DNA from: Isotricha intestinalis
Lineage: Eukaryota > Ciliophora > Litostomatea > Vestibuliferida > Isotrichidae
DNA: 42,447 nucleotides
Assembly: GCA_023807065.1 (NCBI GenBank)
Contig: JAJJLU010000449.1
Span: 1 to 42,447 of the forward strand
Direction: 5' to 3'
A program made the translations under genes and the position numbers. Under the pieces are notes generated by a model. It ran no database searches, was not told the DNA's origin, and saw only the letters and a program-made list of their open reading frames with translations. This document shows positions 1 through 9,241 of this stretch, piece after piece. Position 1 is the first letter of the stretch, and the number at the start of each line of letters is the position of its first letter.

Positions 1-21
1 CCCCAATCCCCAATCCCCAAT
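1..21. repeat. Telomeric repeat, three CCCCAAT units (left chromosome end)
   Basis: Three perfect tandem copies of the heptamer CCCCAAT begin at base 1 and then give way to plain AT-rich sequence. C-rich strand reading inward at a left end is the orientation of a telomere. The G-strand unit would be ATTGGGG (a permutation of TTGGGGA). This differs from TTGGGG of Tetrahymena, TTTTGGGG of spirotrichs, TTAGGG and TTTAGGG. Only three units are present, so this could be a trimmed telomere in the assembly or a chance edge. Confidence 0.75.
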
Positions 22-416
22 TTAATAATATTATTTTTAAAAATCCTATTTCAAAAACAGAGCTTTTTTATTTTTTTTTTGATTTTTAGAATTTAATGCA
101 ATTTCATTAATTATATTTATATTTATTATTTTATTATATTTTAAAAAAAAATGATAAATAATATTGAGAGTTTTATATAAATATTTTATAATATATTTTG
201 AATTATTGTATAAAAGAATTATAATAGAAAAGATTTCTAAAAAGAATATCAAAGCAAAAATCCATTATTACGATTTTCTCATTGAAAATAAAATATAACA
301 AAATAAAAAAGTATTTAAATTTAATTTAAATAAATATAAAAATACGATAATAAGGAAAAAATCCTAATAAGATAAATAAATGAAAATAAATAAAAAATAA
401 TAATAAATTTAAAAAA
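22..416. other. Subtelomeric AT-rich spacer, no supported gene
   Basis: About 395 bases of very AT-rich sequence between the telomere and the first gene. A minus-strand open frame of 68 codons exists at 46-252, but its Ile/Asn/Lys/Tyr composition is what random AT-rich DNA gives, so I do not call it. No subtelomeric repeat family is visible. Confidence 0.6.
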
Positions 417-707
417 ATGAAAGATTTAGAAAATAATATATTAGATAAAACATGGTCAACAGGAATATTTACAATACCAAATGATTTATATTATTGTAAA
501 TTAACTGAAAATCTATTTAAAAATGAATACGAAAAAGAATTTGTAGTAGGGGATGAAAATTTAAATGATTCATTTATTAAAAAAACAACTTTTACGGATT
601 TATTAACTCCTAACTGGAAAAAACATATTAATAATTATGTCAGACATAAATTTTCTGGTTATAGGAAAAAAATTCGTAATTTCTTTAAATTATATTTGGA
701 AAAATAA
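417..707 (+). CDS. Hypothetical protein, 96 aa
   Basis: I do not recognise this protein. It starts at an ATG in an A-rich context (AAAAAAATG) like other starts in the window and ends with TAA. Its composition is more protein-like than random: Trp, Pro, Cys, Gly and Val are all present, for example GIFTIPNDLYYC near the N-terminus and a basic C-terminal segment with VRHKFSGYRKK. No signal peptide or membrane segment is seen. It is the gene nearest the telomere. A spliced link to the next gene is conceivable, because a TTTTTTTTCAG acceptor-like string lies at 919-929, but no matching short intron is obvious. Confidence 0.6.
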   Translation: MKDLENNILDKTWSTGIFTIPNDLYYCKLTENLFKNEYEKEFVVGDENLNDSFIKKTTFTDLLTPNWKKHINNYVRHKFSGYRKKIRNFFKLYLEK

Positions 708-945
708 AATCCAAATAATGTTGTTTTTTTAATTTTATATATTGTAATATTTTTTCTTTTGTAAAGAAATTATATTATACTTTAGTATTTAGTATAATTA
801 AATAGTTTAGCTTTAGGAAATGTAAATATAATTAAAAAAAAATAGCTTATTATTTAAATATAAATATTTATTATTCTAGATTTACACATTTAAACTTTAT
901 TTACTTTATTTTTAACAATTTTTTTTCAGCAAAAAAAAAAATAAA

Positions 946-1956
946 ATGAAAACCGATCCAATAAAAGATTTAAACACTCAAAAATATTTTAATCCAGTTT
1001 CTTTAAAGAGTAGATATTATTTAATAAACTTAAATAAACAAAATGAAAAGTTTGGATATAAATTTGGATGTCATTGGAAGAAAAATATTCCATATCCTAT
1101 ATTAGACAGTGATATTTTATCAAATAAATTTTCTTGTCAAGATTCTTCAATAAAAGAAATTAATATAGAAAATAAAAATCTTTGTAAACTAATATATAAT
1201 AAAGGAATAATAACTGTATTAGATAGTTTCGATCAGACTTTAACTTTAAGTGATGAATTAAGGAAAATTAAAAAAAAACCAAAGAGAGATTTTTATTATA
1301 CTAAATTACAAAAATTTGAAAGAAAATTAAAAAAAGAACAAGATGAAATTATTAATAATTTAAATAAAGATAAAAGTAGAAATAAACCTATTAAAATTTT
1401 TCATAATAAAGCAAATTCGGATTTAAATGGATATAATATTAAAAATAATAATAATAAATTAAATAGTGATATTGGATATATTACTACAGAAACTTTTCAT
1501 GAAAATAAAACAATAAATAAAAGTCATTTTGATAGATTTTTAAAAATAAATAATTCTAATTTTTATTCTCCAAGAAAAATTAATTTGTCTTTTAAAAAAC
1601 CTTCAAAAAGTGAAAAAATTGTGATTAATGTGAAAAAATTAGATAATAATATTATAAATGATAAATTTGAAAATTCTTTAAGTTATAGAAATTTAATTGG
1701 TTCAAGAGAAAAAAAAGAATTTATTATAAATAAAACTAAATGTTTAGAACCGAATCAAATGCCAAAATTAAGTTTTTTTCAAAATAATCATCTTCCAAGA
1801 TTTAATTTAACAGAAATATATGATAAACAAAATAAAAATAAAAATAAAGAACTAAAAACATTATATGATAGAAAAAATAAAAAAATTCCAAATTTAATAA
1901 ATTTAGAATTTAATAATCTTAATGTAGAAAATAATTTAACGTCTAATTTTAATTAA
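946..1956 (+). CDS. Hypothetical Lys/Asn-rich protein, 336 aa
   Basis: Unrecognised protein, soluble by appearance, rich in Lys, Asn and Ser, with no signal peptide or membrane span. The N-terminal 90 residues are the most complex part (GYKFGCHWKKNIPYP around residues 40-54) and may be a small folded or binding module. A charged helical stretch follows around residues 105-135 (KLQKFERKLKKEQDE). The rest looks disordered, with short Pro/Leu/Phe islands such as MPKLSFFQNNHLPRF near residue 275. An acceptor-like T-tract plus CAG lies 17 bases upstream of the ATG, so a 5' UTR intron is possible. The gene is convergent with the next gene across about 600 bases. Confidence 0.75.
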   Translation: MKTDPIKDLNTQKYFNPVSLKSRYYLINLNKQNEKFGYKFGCHWKKNIPYPILDSDILSNKFSCQDSSIKEINIENKNLCKLIYNKGIITVLDSFDQTLTLSDELRKIKKKPKRDFYYTKLQKFERKLKKEQDEIINNLNKDKSRNKPIKIFHNKANSDLNGYNIKNNNNKLNSDIGYITTETFHENKTINKSHFDRFLKINNSNFYSPRKINLSFKKPSKSEKIVINVKKLDNNIINDKFENSLSYRNLIGSREKKEFIINKTKCLEPNQMPKLSFFQNNHLPRFNLTEIYDKQNKNKNKELKTLYDRKNKKIPNLINLEFNNLNVENNLTSNFN

Positions 1957-2572
1957 AAAAAATTTATAAATAAAAGTTTTATATTTTATTTTTATTTAAT
2001 TCACTCAAAAAAATTGAATAAAATACATATTATTTTTAATAAAAATATTTTAGATGTAATGGATAGTTAATGAAGAAAAGGAAGTAAAATATTTAAATTT
2101 TTTAATGAAAAATAAAATAGTATAAGCGATAATCAAGAAATTATTAAAAAATCCAAAAATTAAATTAATTATAAAAGCATAATAAAATATTCAAAATATG
2201 AATTCAATTATTATAAAAATTAGTTAAAATATATATTTCATTTCATAATATTCAATAATCTATAATTTCTTATATATCTAAACAAGAATGAAGGAAAAAA
2301 TTTTAGAATAAAAAAAGAAAAAATTAATTTTATATATAACTGAAGTTATTCTTTTTCAATGGAAAAGATAAAGTTTTTTGGGATTAGTAAATTTTTTCAT
2401 TAATTAAATTAATTTTCTTGTTATTTTTATACAGATTTCATTATGTTAAAATATTATATAATGCTAAATATTTAATATTTCCCTTATTTTTTTTAGTATT
2501 TGTTTATATACATTAAAATCATTCAATGTATATCAATAAAAGATATATATTAGAATAATATACAAATTTAAA
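1957..2572. other. Intergenic region between convergent genes
   Basis: About 616 AT-rich bases with no credible coding frame. One hairpin stands out: TCTTTTTC at 2350-2357 pairs with GGAAAAGA at 2361-2368 across a 3-base loop, with one G-T wobble. Lying between two converging genes, it could affect 3'-end formation, but such hairpins are also expected by chance in AT-rich DNA. Confidence 0.4.
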
Positions 2573-3385
2573 TCAATGTATTTTTTTTAATTTTAGAATA
2601 TAATCTTTAAGAATAAATTCATTTTTAGTTCTATTATCACTAACTTCCCTTAATAAATTAATATTTCTGATTTTTTGATTATTTAACAATAATTTAAACT
2701 TAGCAAACTTATTTTCAGGTTTACCATATTTTTTAAAATTGCCATGTTCTTCTATAACATCTAACTTATCCACAATTTTTAAAGCTAATTTACCAGTAGG
2801 AGAATATTTTTCAAGATCAACATCTTTAATATCAGTTAAAACATTTTTTAATAAACTTTTAATATATTGATATTTATTACTTTCATTAATCTTTTTTTTT
2901 TTCATATTTGAATTTTGCCTTTCTAAAGAAAGAGAATTTGCTAATTTATTTCTCCAATGTTTTATTTTTGAGTTCAAAGAAAGAATTGAAGATAAATTTA
3001 ATTTGTTTTTTCTAGGAATTACTGTATGATTTATATTTGAATTGTTTAATTTTTTGGAAAATATTGTATCTAATATTTCATTGTTTAAATATTTAAATTT
3101 TTGTGAATCTTCTTTTTTTAATAATTTAATGTATTTCTTTTTTAAATTTATATATTCATTTTCTGTTGATTTATTATGGATTTTTATTGGAATTGGAGTT
3201 TGAGTAATATAATAATTTTGAGATGAAAAATTTTTTATTGAAGAATCATTTCTTAAAGATCTATTAAACCAAGATTTTGAAACATTTCTTTCTATTTCTT
3301 GAGGATTTATTTTATTTGGAATTTGTTTTCTACTTTCTTTTTTTAATAATAGTAATCGAATATTTCTTTTTTTTTGATTCAACAT
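2573..3385 (-). CDS. Hypothetical basic protein, 270 aa
   Basis: Unrecognised Lys/Asn/Ser/Leu-rich protein without signal peptide or membrane segment. The N-terminus is strongly basic (MLNQKKRNIRLLLLKKESRK). The C-terminal third has more regular predicted helix (residues about 180-220, including VDLEKYSPTGKLALKIVDKL) and is the best candidate for a conserved domain. The start is the first ATG after an AT-rich leader and the stop is TAA. Comparison with relatives would be needed to name it. Confidence 0.7.
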   Translation of the reverse strand: MLNQKKRNIRLLLLKKESRKQIPNKINPQEIERNVSKSWFNRSLRNDSSIKNFSSQNYYITQTPIPIKIHNKSTENEYINLKKKYIKLLKKEDSQKFKYLNNEILDTIFSKKLNNSNINHTVIPRKNKLNLSSILSLNSKIKHWRNKLANSLSLERQNSNMKKKKINESNKYQYIKSLLKNVLTDIKDVDLEKYSPTGKLALKIVDKLDVIEEHGNFKKYGKPENKFAKFKLLLNNQKIRNINLLREVSDNRTKNEFILKDYILKLKKIH

Positions 3386-3778
3386 ATTTAGGGTTTTTAT
3401 TTTTTTAATGTATTTTTTTAATATATATATTTTTCTTATATTTAGAAATAATTACTTTTCTTTATGTTGATTAAAAAAAGAAAAAATAGAAATTAGTTTT
3501 AATAAACTTAATAAAAAAATTAAAAAAAATATTGAAATTAGAAAATATGATTTTAAAGGTTATTTTCTCTATTTTTCATTTTTTGCTTATTAATCAAAAA
3601 TGAAATTCTTAAAGACGATTATTAAAAAATTATTTATTATTACATTTACAATAAAAATTTCTAAATTTAATCATAAAAAAAATTAATATTTAATTATATA
3701 AAAAAACTCAAAAATCCTTACAAAAAAAAAAATAAAAAAAAAACAAAAAATAAAAATAAAACATTTTAAAAAGAATAA
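3386..3778. other. Divergent promoter region, hypothetical gene / ArfGAP
   Basis: About 390 bases of AT-rich DNA separate two divergently transcribed genes. The 80 bases before the ArfGAP start are almost pure A with scattered C and T. No TATA-like or repeated element can be defended. A minus-strand open frame at 3708-3968 overlaps the ArfGAP start and is very Phe/Leu-rich, so I treat it as a shadow. Confidence 0.45.
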
Positions 3779-5101
3779 ATGTCAGACAAACTAAAACACC
3801 AAATATCAATAATAGAAAAATATTTAAAAAGACCAGAAAATCAATTATGTGCAGATTGTAAAAGACCACAACCAACATGGGCATCAATGAACTTAGGAGT
3901 ATTTGTTTGTATAAAATGTTCAGGTTGTCACAGAGAAATAGGAGTTCACGTAACAAAAATAAAATCAATTAATTTAGATTTATGGCCAGTAAAAACATTA
4001 ATTGATTTCGGTAAAATTAATAATAAAATTGCAAATTTATATTGGGAAGCTGGATTAAAAAATTTTGATTATACTAAAATTAGAGAAAACGATTATAGAC
4101 TTCAAGATTTTATTAGAGATAAATATGAATTTAAAAGATGGTGTAATAAAAATGTTCCTGATCCTATGAGTTTAGTTTTACAAGGACATGATTTAGTTAA
4201 AGAATATCAAATTAATGGTTATCCTAAAGATGATTATGAAGCTCAAGATGATTTTTTTGTTGAACAAAAACCGGTTGTGAAAAAAAAACAAGGAAGAAGT
4301 TTTGGAATTGTTTCTAAAAAAGATGATGATATTAATAATGATAATAATAATAATAATAATAGTAATAATAATACTACTTCTTTAATTGATTTTGGAGGAG
4401 ATATTAATAATGGGAATAATAATATTATTGATTTTAAAAAAGGAAATGAAAATTCAGGAGGAAGTAGTTTTGGATTTATTAATAAAAGTAATTCTATGAA
4501 AAATAATAATGTTTCTTTAAACACCCAAAATCTACCTAAACAAAGTGGTTTTGGCTTTATTAAAAAAACTGCTCAAAATACTTCAAATTTACTCGAAGAT
4601 TTTTCCTCTTCTCAACAATCAGATTTAAATATTAATTTAAATCCAATAAATAATAATATTAATAATAATAATAATAAAGGAAATTTAGTTGATTTATTCG
4701 AAGTACAAACAGAAAAATCAGAAATAGTAAAAAATCTAAATGAAAATTTAATGAATGCATATAACTCTAAACAAGATCCAAATAAACCAAATTATGATCT
4801 TTTAAACAATATATATAATCCAAATAATAACATAAATATGATGAATAACAATATGATGATAAATAATAATATGAATATGATGAATAATAATATGATGAAT
4901 AATAATATGAATTATCAATTTCAAAATAATTATAATATGATGCAACAAAGAAATATTATGAATTTAGAATTATATAATGATCCTAAGAAAGAATATCAAA
5001 GACCTGTTTCTCAATCTCCTTTTGTATATAATATTGATTTAAATGCTAGTAAAAAGAAAGAAGATCCTTTTAAAAATTTAGTGTCCTTCAATCAAAATTA
5101 G
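3779..5101 (+). CDS. ArfGAP domain protein (SMAP/AGFG-like layout)
   Basis: GTPase-activating protein for Arf-family GTPases, expected to act in vesicle coat and membrane traffic. The N-terminal ArfGAP domain spans residues about 8-125. Its zinc finger is C24-x2-C27-x16-C44-x2-C47, and the arginine finger is R52 in GCHREIGVH, followed by KSINLDLW. The rest is low complexity: Asn tracts, three related peptides with an FG core (FGIV at 175, FGFI at 231, FGFI at 258), acidic/hydrophobic peptides that resemble coat-binding motifs (SLIDFGG at 201, NLLEDF at 270, NLVDLFE at 302), and a Met/Asn-rich stretch at 345-395. A DPF tripeptide near the C-terminus (429-431) could be an adaptor-ear ligand; that is inference. 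It converges with the kinesin gene 75 bases downstream. The domain call is firm; the subfamily is not. Confidence 0.93.
   Translation: MSDKLKHQISIIEKYLKRPENQLCADCKRPQPTWASMNLGVFVCIKCSGCHREIGVHVTKIKSINLDLWPVKTLIDFGKINNKIANLYWEAGLKNFDYTKIRENDYRLQDFIRDKYEFKRWCNKNVPDPMSLVLQGHDLVKEYQINGYPKDDYEAQDDFFVEQKPVVKKKQGRSFGIVSKKDDDINNDNNNNNNSNNNTTSLIDFGGDINNGNNNIIDFKKGNENSGGSSFGFINKSNSMKNNNVSLNTQNLPKQSGFGFIKKTAQNTSNLLEDFSSSQQSDLNINLNPINNNINNNNNKGNLVDLFEVQTEKSEIVKNLNENLMNAYNSKQDPNKPNYDLLNNIYNPNNNINMMNNNMMINNNMNMMNNNMMNNNMNYQFQNNYNMMQQRNIMNLELYNDPKKEYQRPVSQSPFVYNIDLNASKKKEDPFKNLVSFNQN
4331..4377. repeat. AAT-type trinucleotide tract (Asn-coding microsatellite)
   Basis: Imperfect run of AAT units in frame within the ArfGAP gene, encoding a poly-Asn stretch with a few Asp and Ser. 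It is likely to vary in length between strains and explains the Leu-rich antisense open frame over the same bases. Confidence 0.7.
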
Positions 5102-5176
5102 ATTTAATAAATACAAATTAAAATTTTTTCAGATTAACTTATAAAAATCAAAATAAATTAACATTTAATATATTTA

Positions 5177-7183
5177 TTAATTAAAATTTTTTGAATCTAA
5201 ATCCATAATATTTTGTTCATCTATTGAATATTGATTAAAATTATTATTATATTCAAAATTATCTTGATCATAAACTGAAAAAGCTTTTTGACTTTCTTCA
5301 TTAATGATAATATCTTTTAATTTTTCAATATTATTTGATAATTGATTTTCTTCTTCAACTTTAACATTAAATTTATCAAAATTCATAACAATAGATTGTA
5401 ATTTATTAATTTTATTCTGTATTAATTTTTTCATATTTTTACCATATTCTTTAATATTTATTTCTCCTTTTTTATATTTTTCTATTATTTGTAATTCTTG
5501 ATTTAATGATTGGCCAATTTCAATTAAATTATTTGTTAATTTATCAACACATAAATCTTCAATTAATAATAATTCATTTAAAACTTTTTCATGTTTATCT
5601 TGAAGAGATTTTAATTCTTCTTCTTTATTATCATTATTAAAATTAAGTAAATTATTTGAATGAGGAGGAAGAGTCATTTTACTTTTGAAAGGTAGATTTG
5701 GACAAGTTGTTAAGTTTTCATAATTATTGTTAAAGGTTTTATTTAAATTATTTTTATTGAAATTATTCAAACTCAAATTACTTAATATATTCAAACTACT
5801 ATTATTCTCATTTTTATTAATATTATTATTTACATTTGAAATATTTGAAAAATAATTATTTTCACTTGATAAATTAAAATTTTCTTTATTACAATTAACG
5901 TAAAAAGATTTATTAAGAGTTTTTGTATTAACAATTTTACTTTTATTTTCTTTAACATTATTACAATTATTCTTATTATTTAATTTGGAGGTTAAAATAT
6001 TATTTTCACTTGAATTTCCTTTAAGTAAATTTCCAATAAATTCTTCAGTATTTACTTTCTTTTTATTATTAAAATTTCCATTAATAAAATCTTTTCTATT
6101 ATTATTATCATTAATAAGATTATTTTTTTTAGTAACTTTAAAATTATTATTTCCTTTTCCTTTCAATTCTTTAACTCGATCAGCATATCTTAAAGTATTT
6201 AAAGTATGATCAGCACTTTCATTAGAAGGACTAATATTAGCAATCATTAATGTTTTACAATTTCCAATAAAAGAATCTCTTAAAACTAAAGTTAATTTAC
6301 TTTGTCTAAAAGGCAAATGAGTTTTTTCTTGATCTAAAGCTCTAATACATTCTTTTAAAGCTAATAAACTTTTATTAATTTCAGCTCCATCAATTCTAGT
6401 TTGTTTATTAACATCAATTTTATCTGATTCTCTTTCACTTCCTGCTAAATCAATAAAAGTTATTTTTCCATGAATTTTATTATGATTATTTATAAGATTT
6501 ATTTGAATTATTCCATGAGATCTACTTGAATCATTATTTGCTCCTGTAATTCCTACTGTTCTTACTTTTAAACCATATTGAATTATATTCATTAAAGTAT
6601 TAAAATCATCTATTCTTTTTTCAGTTAATCCTATTATATTTATATTTTGCTTTCCATCTTCTCTTACTTTAAGAATATTTCTATTATTTAATAAATCATA
6701 TACTTTATTACAGTAAATTTCATAGAAGGAAATATTTAAAGATAAATTATTAAATTGAGGATAATTTAATAATTGAAATATATCATAAGCTGCTAATAAA
6801 TATAATCCAGGAATATAATTATTATTTATATTTGAACCCATCATTGTAAAAGTTTTTCCACTTCCAGTTTGACCATATGCAAAACAAGTTATTTTAGATT
6901 TATTATAAAACGAACATTGTATCATTGGTCTTACTGTTTCTAAATATATATTTTCATTTGTAGAATTTTCATCATATACTATATCAAATATAAAGTTATG
7001 AGGTTCTATTATTTTACTGAGATCTAAAGTTGTTTTTATTTCCTTTACTATTAAATATTTTTTCTCTTTGATTTCAATTATATCTAATTCATTTTTTTCT
7101 TGTTCTTTTTTATTTAATGGACGTTTTCTTACTATTACTCTTATTTTAGGAATATCTATATTTAGATTTTGTTGATTGTTCAT
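5177..7183 (-). CDS. Kinesin-13 family motor protein
   Basis: Microtubule motor of the kinesin-13 (MCAK/KIF2) type, a family that depolymerises microtubule ends in spindles and cilia. The motor covers residues about 13-340: IRVIVRKRPL at 14-23, P-loop GQTGSGKT at 104-111, switch I NNDSSRSH at 216-223, switch II DLAGSE at 245-250, then QTRIDGAEINKSLLALKEC and ISPSNESADHTLNTLRYADR. The family KEC motif is present (277-279), but the loop-2 KVD motif is TLD here (52-54). Only about a dozen residues precede the motor, unlike the long N-terminal extensions of animal kinesin-13. The tail is Asn-rich, then helical from about 530 to 640. All 668 residues lie in one exon. Family assignment rests on motor sequence and is strong. 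Confidence 0.94.
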   Translation of the reverse strand: MNNQQNLNIDIPKIRVIVRKRPLNKKEQEKNELDIIEIKEKKYLIVKEIKTTLDLSKIIEPHNFIFDIVYDENSTNENIYLETVRPMIQCSFYNKSKITCFAYGQTGSGKTFTMMGSNINNNYIPGLYLLAAYDIFQLLNYPQFNNLSLNISFYEIYCNKVYDLLNNRNILKVREDGKQNINIIGLTEKRIDDFNTLMNIIQYGLKVRTVGITGANNDSSRSHGIIQINLINNHNKIHGKITFIDLAGSERESDKIDVNKQTRIDGAEINKSLLALKECIRALDQEKTHLPFRQSKLTLVLRDSFIGNCKTLMIANISPSNESADHTLNTLRYADRVKELKGKGNNNFKVTKKNNLINDNNNRKDFINGNFNNKKKVNTEEFIGNLLKGNSSENNILTSKLNNKNNCNNVKENKSKIVNTKTLNKSFYVNCNKENFNLSSENNYFSNISNVNNNINKNENNSSLNILSNLSLNNFNKNNLNKTFNNNYENLTTCPNLPFKSKMTLPPHSNNLLNFNNDNKEEELKSLQDKHEKVLNELLLIEDLCVDKLTNNLIEIGQSLNQELQIIEKYKKGEINIKEYGKNMKKLIQNKINKLQSIVMNFDKFNVKVEEENQLSNNIEKLKDIIINEESQKAFSVYDQDNFEYNNNFNQYSIDEQNIMDLDSKNFN

Positions 7184-8262
7184 TTATTTTAAATATATTT
7201 TTTGCTTACCGATTTAAATTTAAATTAAAGTTATTTTTTAGTATGAATAAAAAATTATTTTTTTAAAATGTCTTTTAAAATATATTAATAAATTAAATTT
7301 AAAAAATTGATAAATAGAAAATACATTTTTCTAAAAAAAATTAGAATCAGGAAACAATTTTCATGAACGAATGTAAAATTAGTAGAATATAAACATATAT
7401 GACTCCGACAACTAAGGCAATCACTTTTAATAAATATTTTATCTTTATTATGAATTCAAAAAAATAATTTTAATAATTACTGATGGAAGGCTAATAAATA
7501 ATTTTATTGAAAATATGAATATTATTTTATATTAAGCTTTGATTAAAAGCAATATTATCATTATACTTAATTTCTAAATTTATTAATTTTATGGAAAAAA
7601 AAATTATTTTGTTTATCAATATTTTTTATTTTGGATTTAAAATCTGAGTAAGTACATCAATTAAGAAAAACAAAATATAATATATTTTTTATGTTAAAAT
7701 AAAATCTAATTTATTTAAAAACTAAAAGAATCATTTGATCAATATGTTATTTTTTCATAAATTATTTTAATGATAGAAAAATTTAATCTATCTAACATCG
7801 TTTTCTTTTATATGATTTTACTTTTAAATATATGACCCATATTTTTAATATTTCATAAAATAATTTATTTCATAACTTTTTATCATATATTTCAAAGTAA
7901 TATAATTAGATGATTATTATAATAAACTACATTTTATCGTGATTTTAAGAGATTGATTTTTATAATATGTAGTATTTATTTTTTATAATATTATAAATAT
8001 TAATTCTTTTAATTATAATTTATTATAATTCTATAAAATTTAGAATTAAATTTATTTGATGTCATACATTGATATATTTTAGAAAGTGATAATTTGAATC
8101 ACATTTGGATATAAATTAAAAAATAAATTTATAAACATAAAAAACAATTTTCTTTTATATTTCACAAAAAAAATTTAATCTTTTTTCACTTACTTTATAC
8201 ATGATAAATAAATAATAGAATATATGTAATTAAAAGAAATTATACATTTATTATATAAAAAA
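7184..8262. other. Long intergenic region with a small GC-richer island
   Basis: About 1.08 kb between two divergently transcribed genes, very AT-rich and without a credible frame. A GC-richer island at roughly 7399-7422 contains ATGACTCCGA, which recurs once elsewhere in a gene-free region (33317-33326). No tRNA cloverleaf was found here. Confidence 0.45.
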
Positions 8263-8930
8263 ATGGGAAAAAAAAGTAAGCAAAAAAAAAATAAATAAAA
8301 ATTATAATCTAAAAAATAGATTTAAGAAAATCACCTCAATTAAAAAAAGGTACGAATGTTGGTTATAATATTTCAGAAATAAAAAATACTCCAACTTCAG
8401 AATTAAAAAATATGCTTAATATTATATATATTTATTTCACAAAAAATACAAGACAAAAAATTCAAAATTCCAATTTTAAAAATTTATATATAAGAATAAA
8501 AAATGAATTAAAAGAAAGAGAAATAAATAATAAGAACAATATAAATAATTCATATAATAATAATAAAATAAAATCAACTCCAATCGAAAAAATAATTGTA
8601 CCTGATTTTTTAAATGATAAATATTATAAATCTAATTCAATATATAATAATCAAATAATTAATACAAATATAAAAGAAAATTATGATGAAAAATATATAA
8701 GAGAAGAATTTGAAAAAATAAAACAACAAAAAGTTGCTTTATTATATGAAATGTATGTAATTTCATCATCATGTAATTTTAGAAAAGAAGAAAATGAAAA
8801 ATATGAATATAACTTATTTTCTCAATTTAATATAAATAATTCTAGACATCACAATTATAATTTTGATATTTTACCAAAATTATTTCCTAACTCAGAATAT
8901 AATTCAATTGATAATGATGATGAAAAATAA
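8263..8930 (+). CDS. Hypothetical protein, 207 aa, two exons
   Basis: Unrecognised Asn/Lys-rich protein. I start it at the ATG at 8263, not at the in-frame ATG at 8412, because a 44-base GT...AG intron at 8276-8319 joins a 13-base first exon to a frame that is open and protein-like well before 8412. The join gives an N-terminus starting MGKKNLRKSPQLKKGTNVGY. A helical charged segment lies near residues 145-170 (REEFEKIKQQKVALLYEMYV), and the tail is acidic. There is no signal peptide; the hydrophobic patch after the internal Met (LNIIYIYF) is too short to be a convincing membrane span. The stop is TAA. Confidence 0.6.
8276..8319 (+). other. Predicted 44-base intron
   Basis: Donor AAA|GTAAGC at 8276 and acceptor AAAAATAG ending at 8319. 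Without removal the frame from the 8263 ATG stops at TAA within twelve codons. With removal it runs in frame into the downstream coding sequence. It is the only intron I can support in the window, and its short length fits protist introns. Confidence 0.6.
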
Positions 8931-9241
8931 ATGAAAGATAATCTTTCATTTGATTTAATGTTAAAATTAAAGTATTTAAGTATTTTCAAAAAATGAAATT
9001 ACTTAATTGTATTTATAAATAGTTTTGTCAATTCAAAAACTATAAACAAATAGCTCTAAATAAATATAATTATTATAATTGATAAAAGGATTATGATATA
9101 TATAAAATTAAATATAATTATAAAAAATTAGGGTAAAAAAAATTTTGAAAATAAAAAAGTTTCTCCAAAAAAAAAAATAATTTTCGATATAACTGTTTAA
9201 AAAAATTAAAAAAGATAAAAAATAAAAATATAAAAAAAGAA
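8931..9241. other. Intergenic region, nothing recognised
   Basis: About 310 AT-rich bases between two genes on the same strand. It ends in an A-rich leader before the next start codon. No conserved element or RNA gene is visible. Confidence 0.4.

Noticed and set aside
46..252. Minus-strand 68-codon open frame next to the telomere
   Set aside because: Ile/Asn/Lys/Tyr/Phe composition is typical of random AT-rich DNA; no motif and no coding-like GC rise.
417..1956. Possible splicing of the first two genes into one, using the T-tract plus CAG at 919-929 as acceptor
   Set aside because: No short GT...AG intron joins the frames convincingly, and the one supported intron here is 44 bases; kept as two genes.
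4243..4524. Minus-strand Leu-rich frame
   Set aside because: Antisense of the poly-Asn part of the ArfGAP gene.
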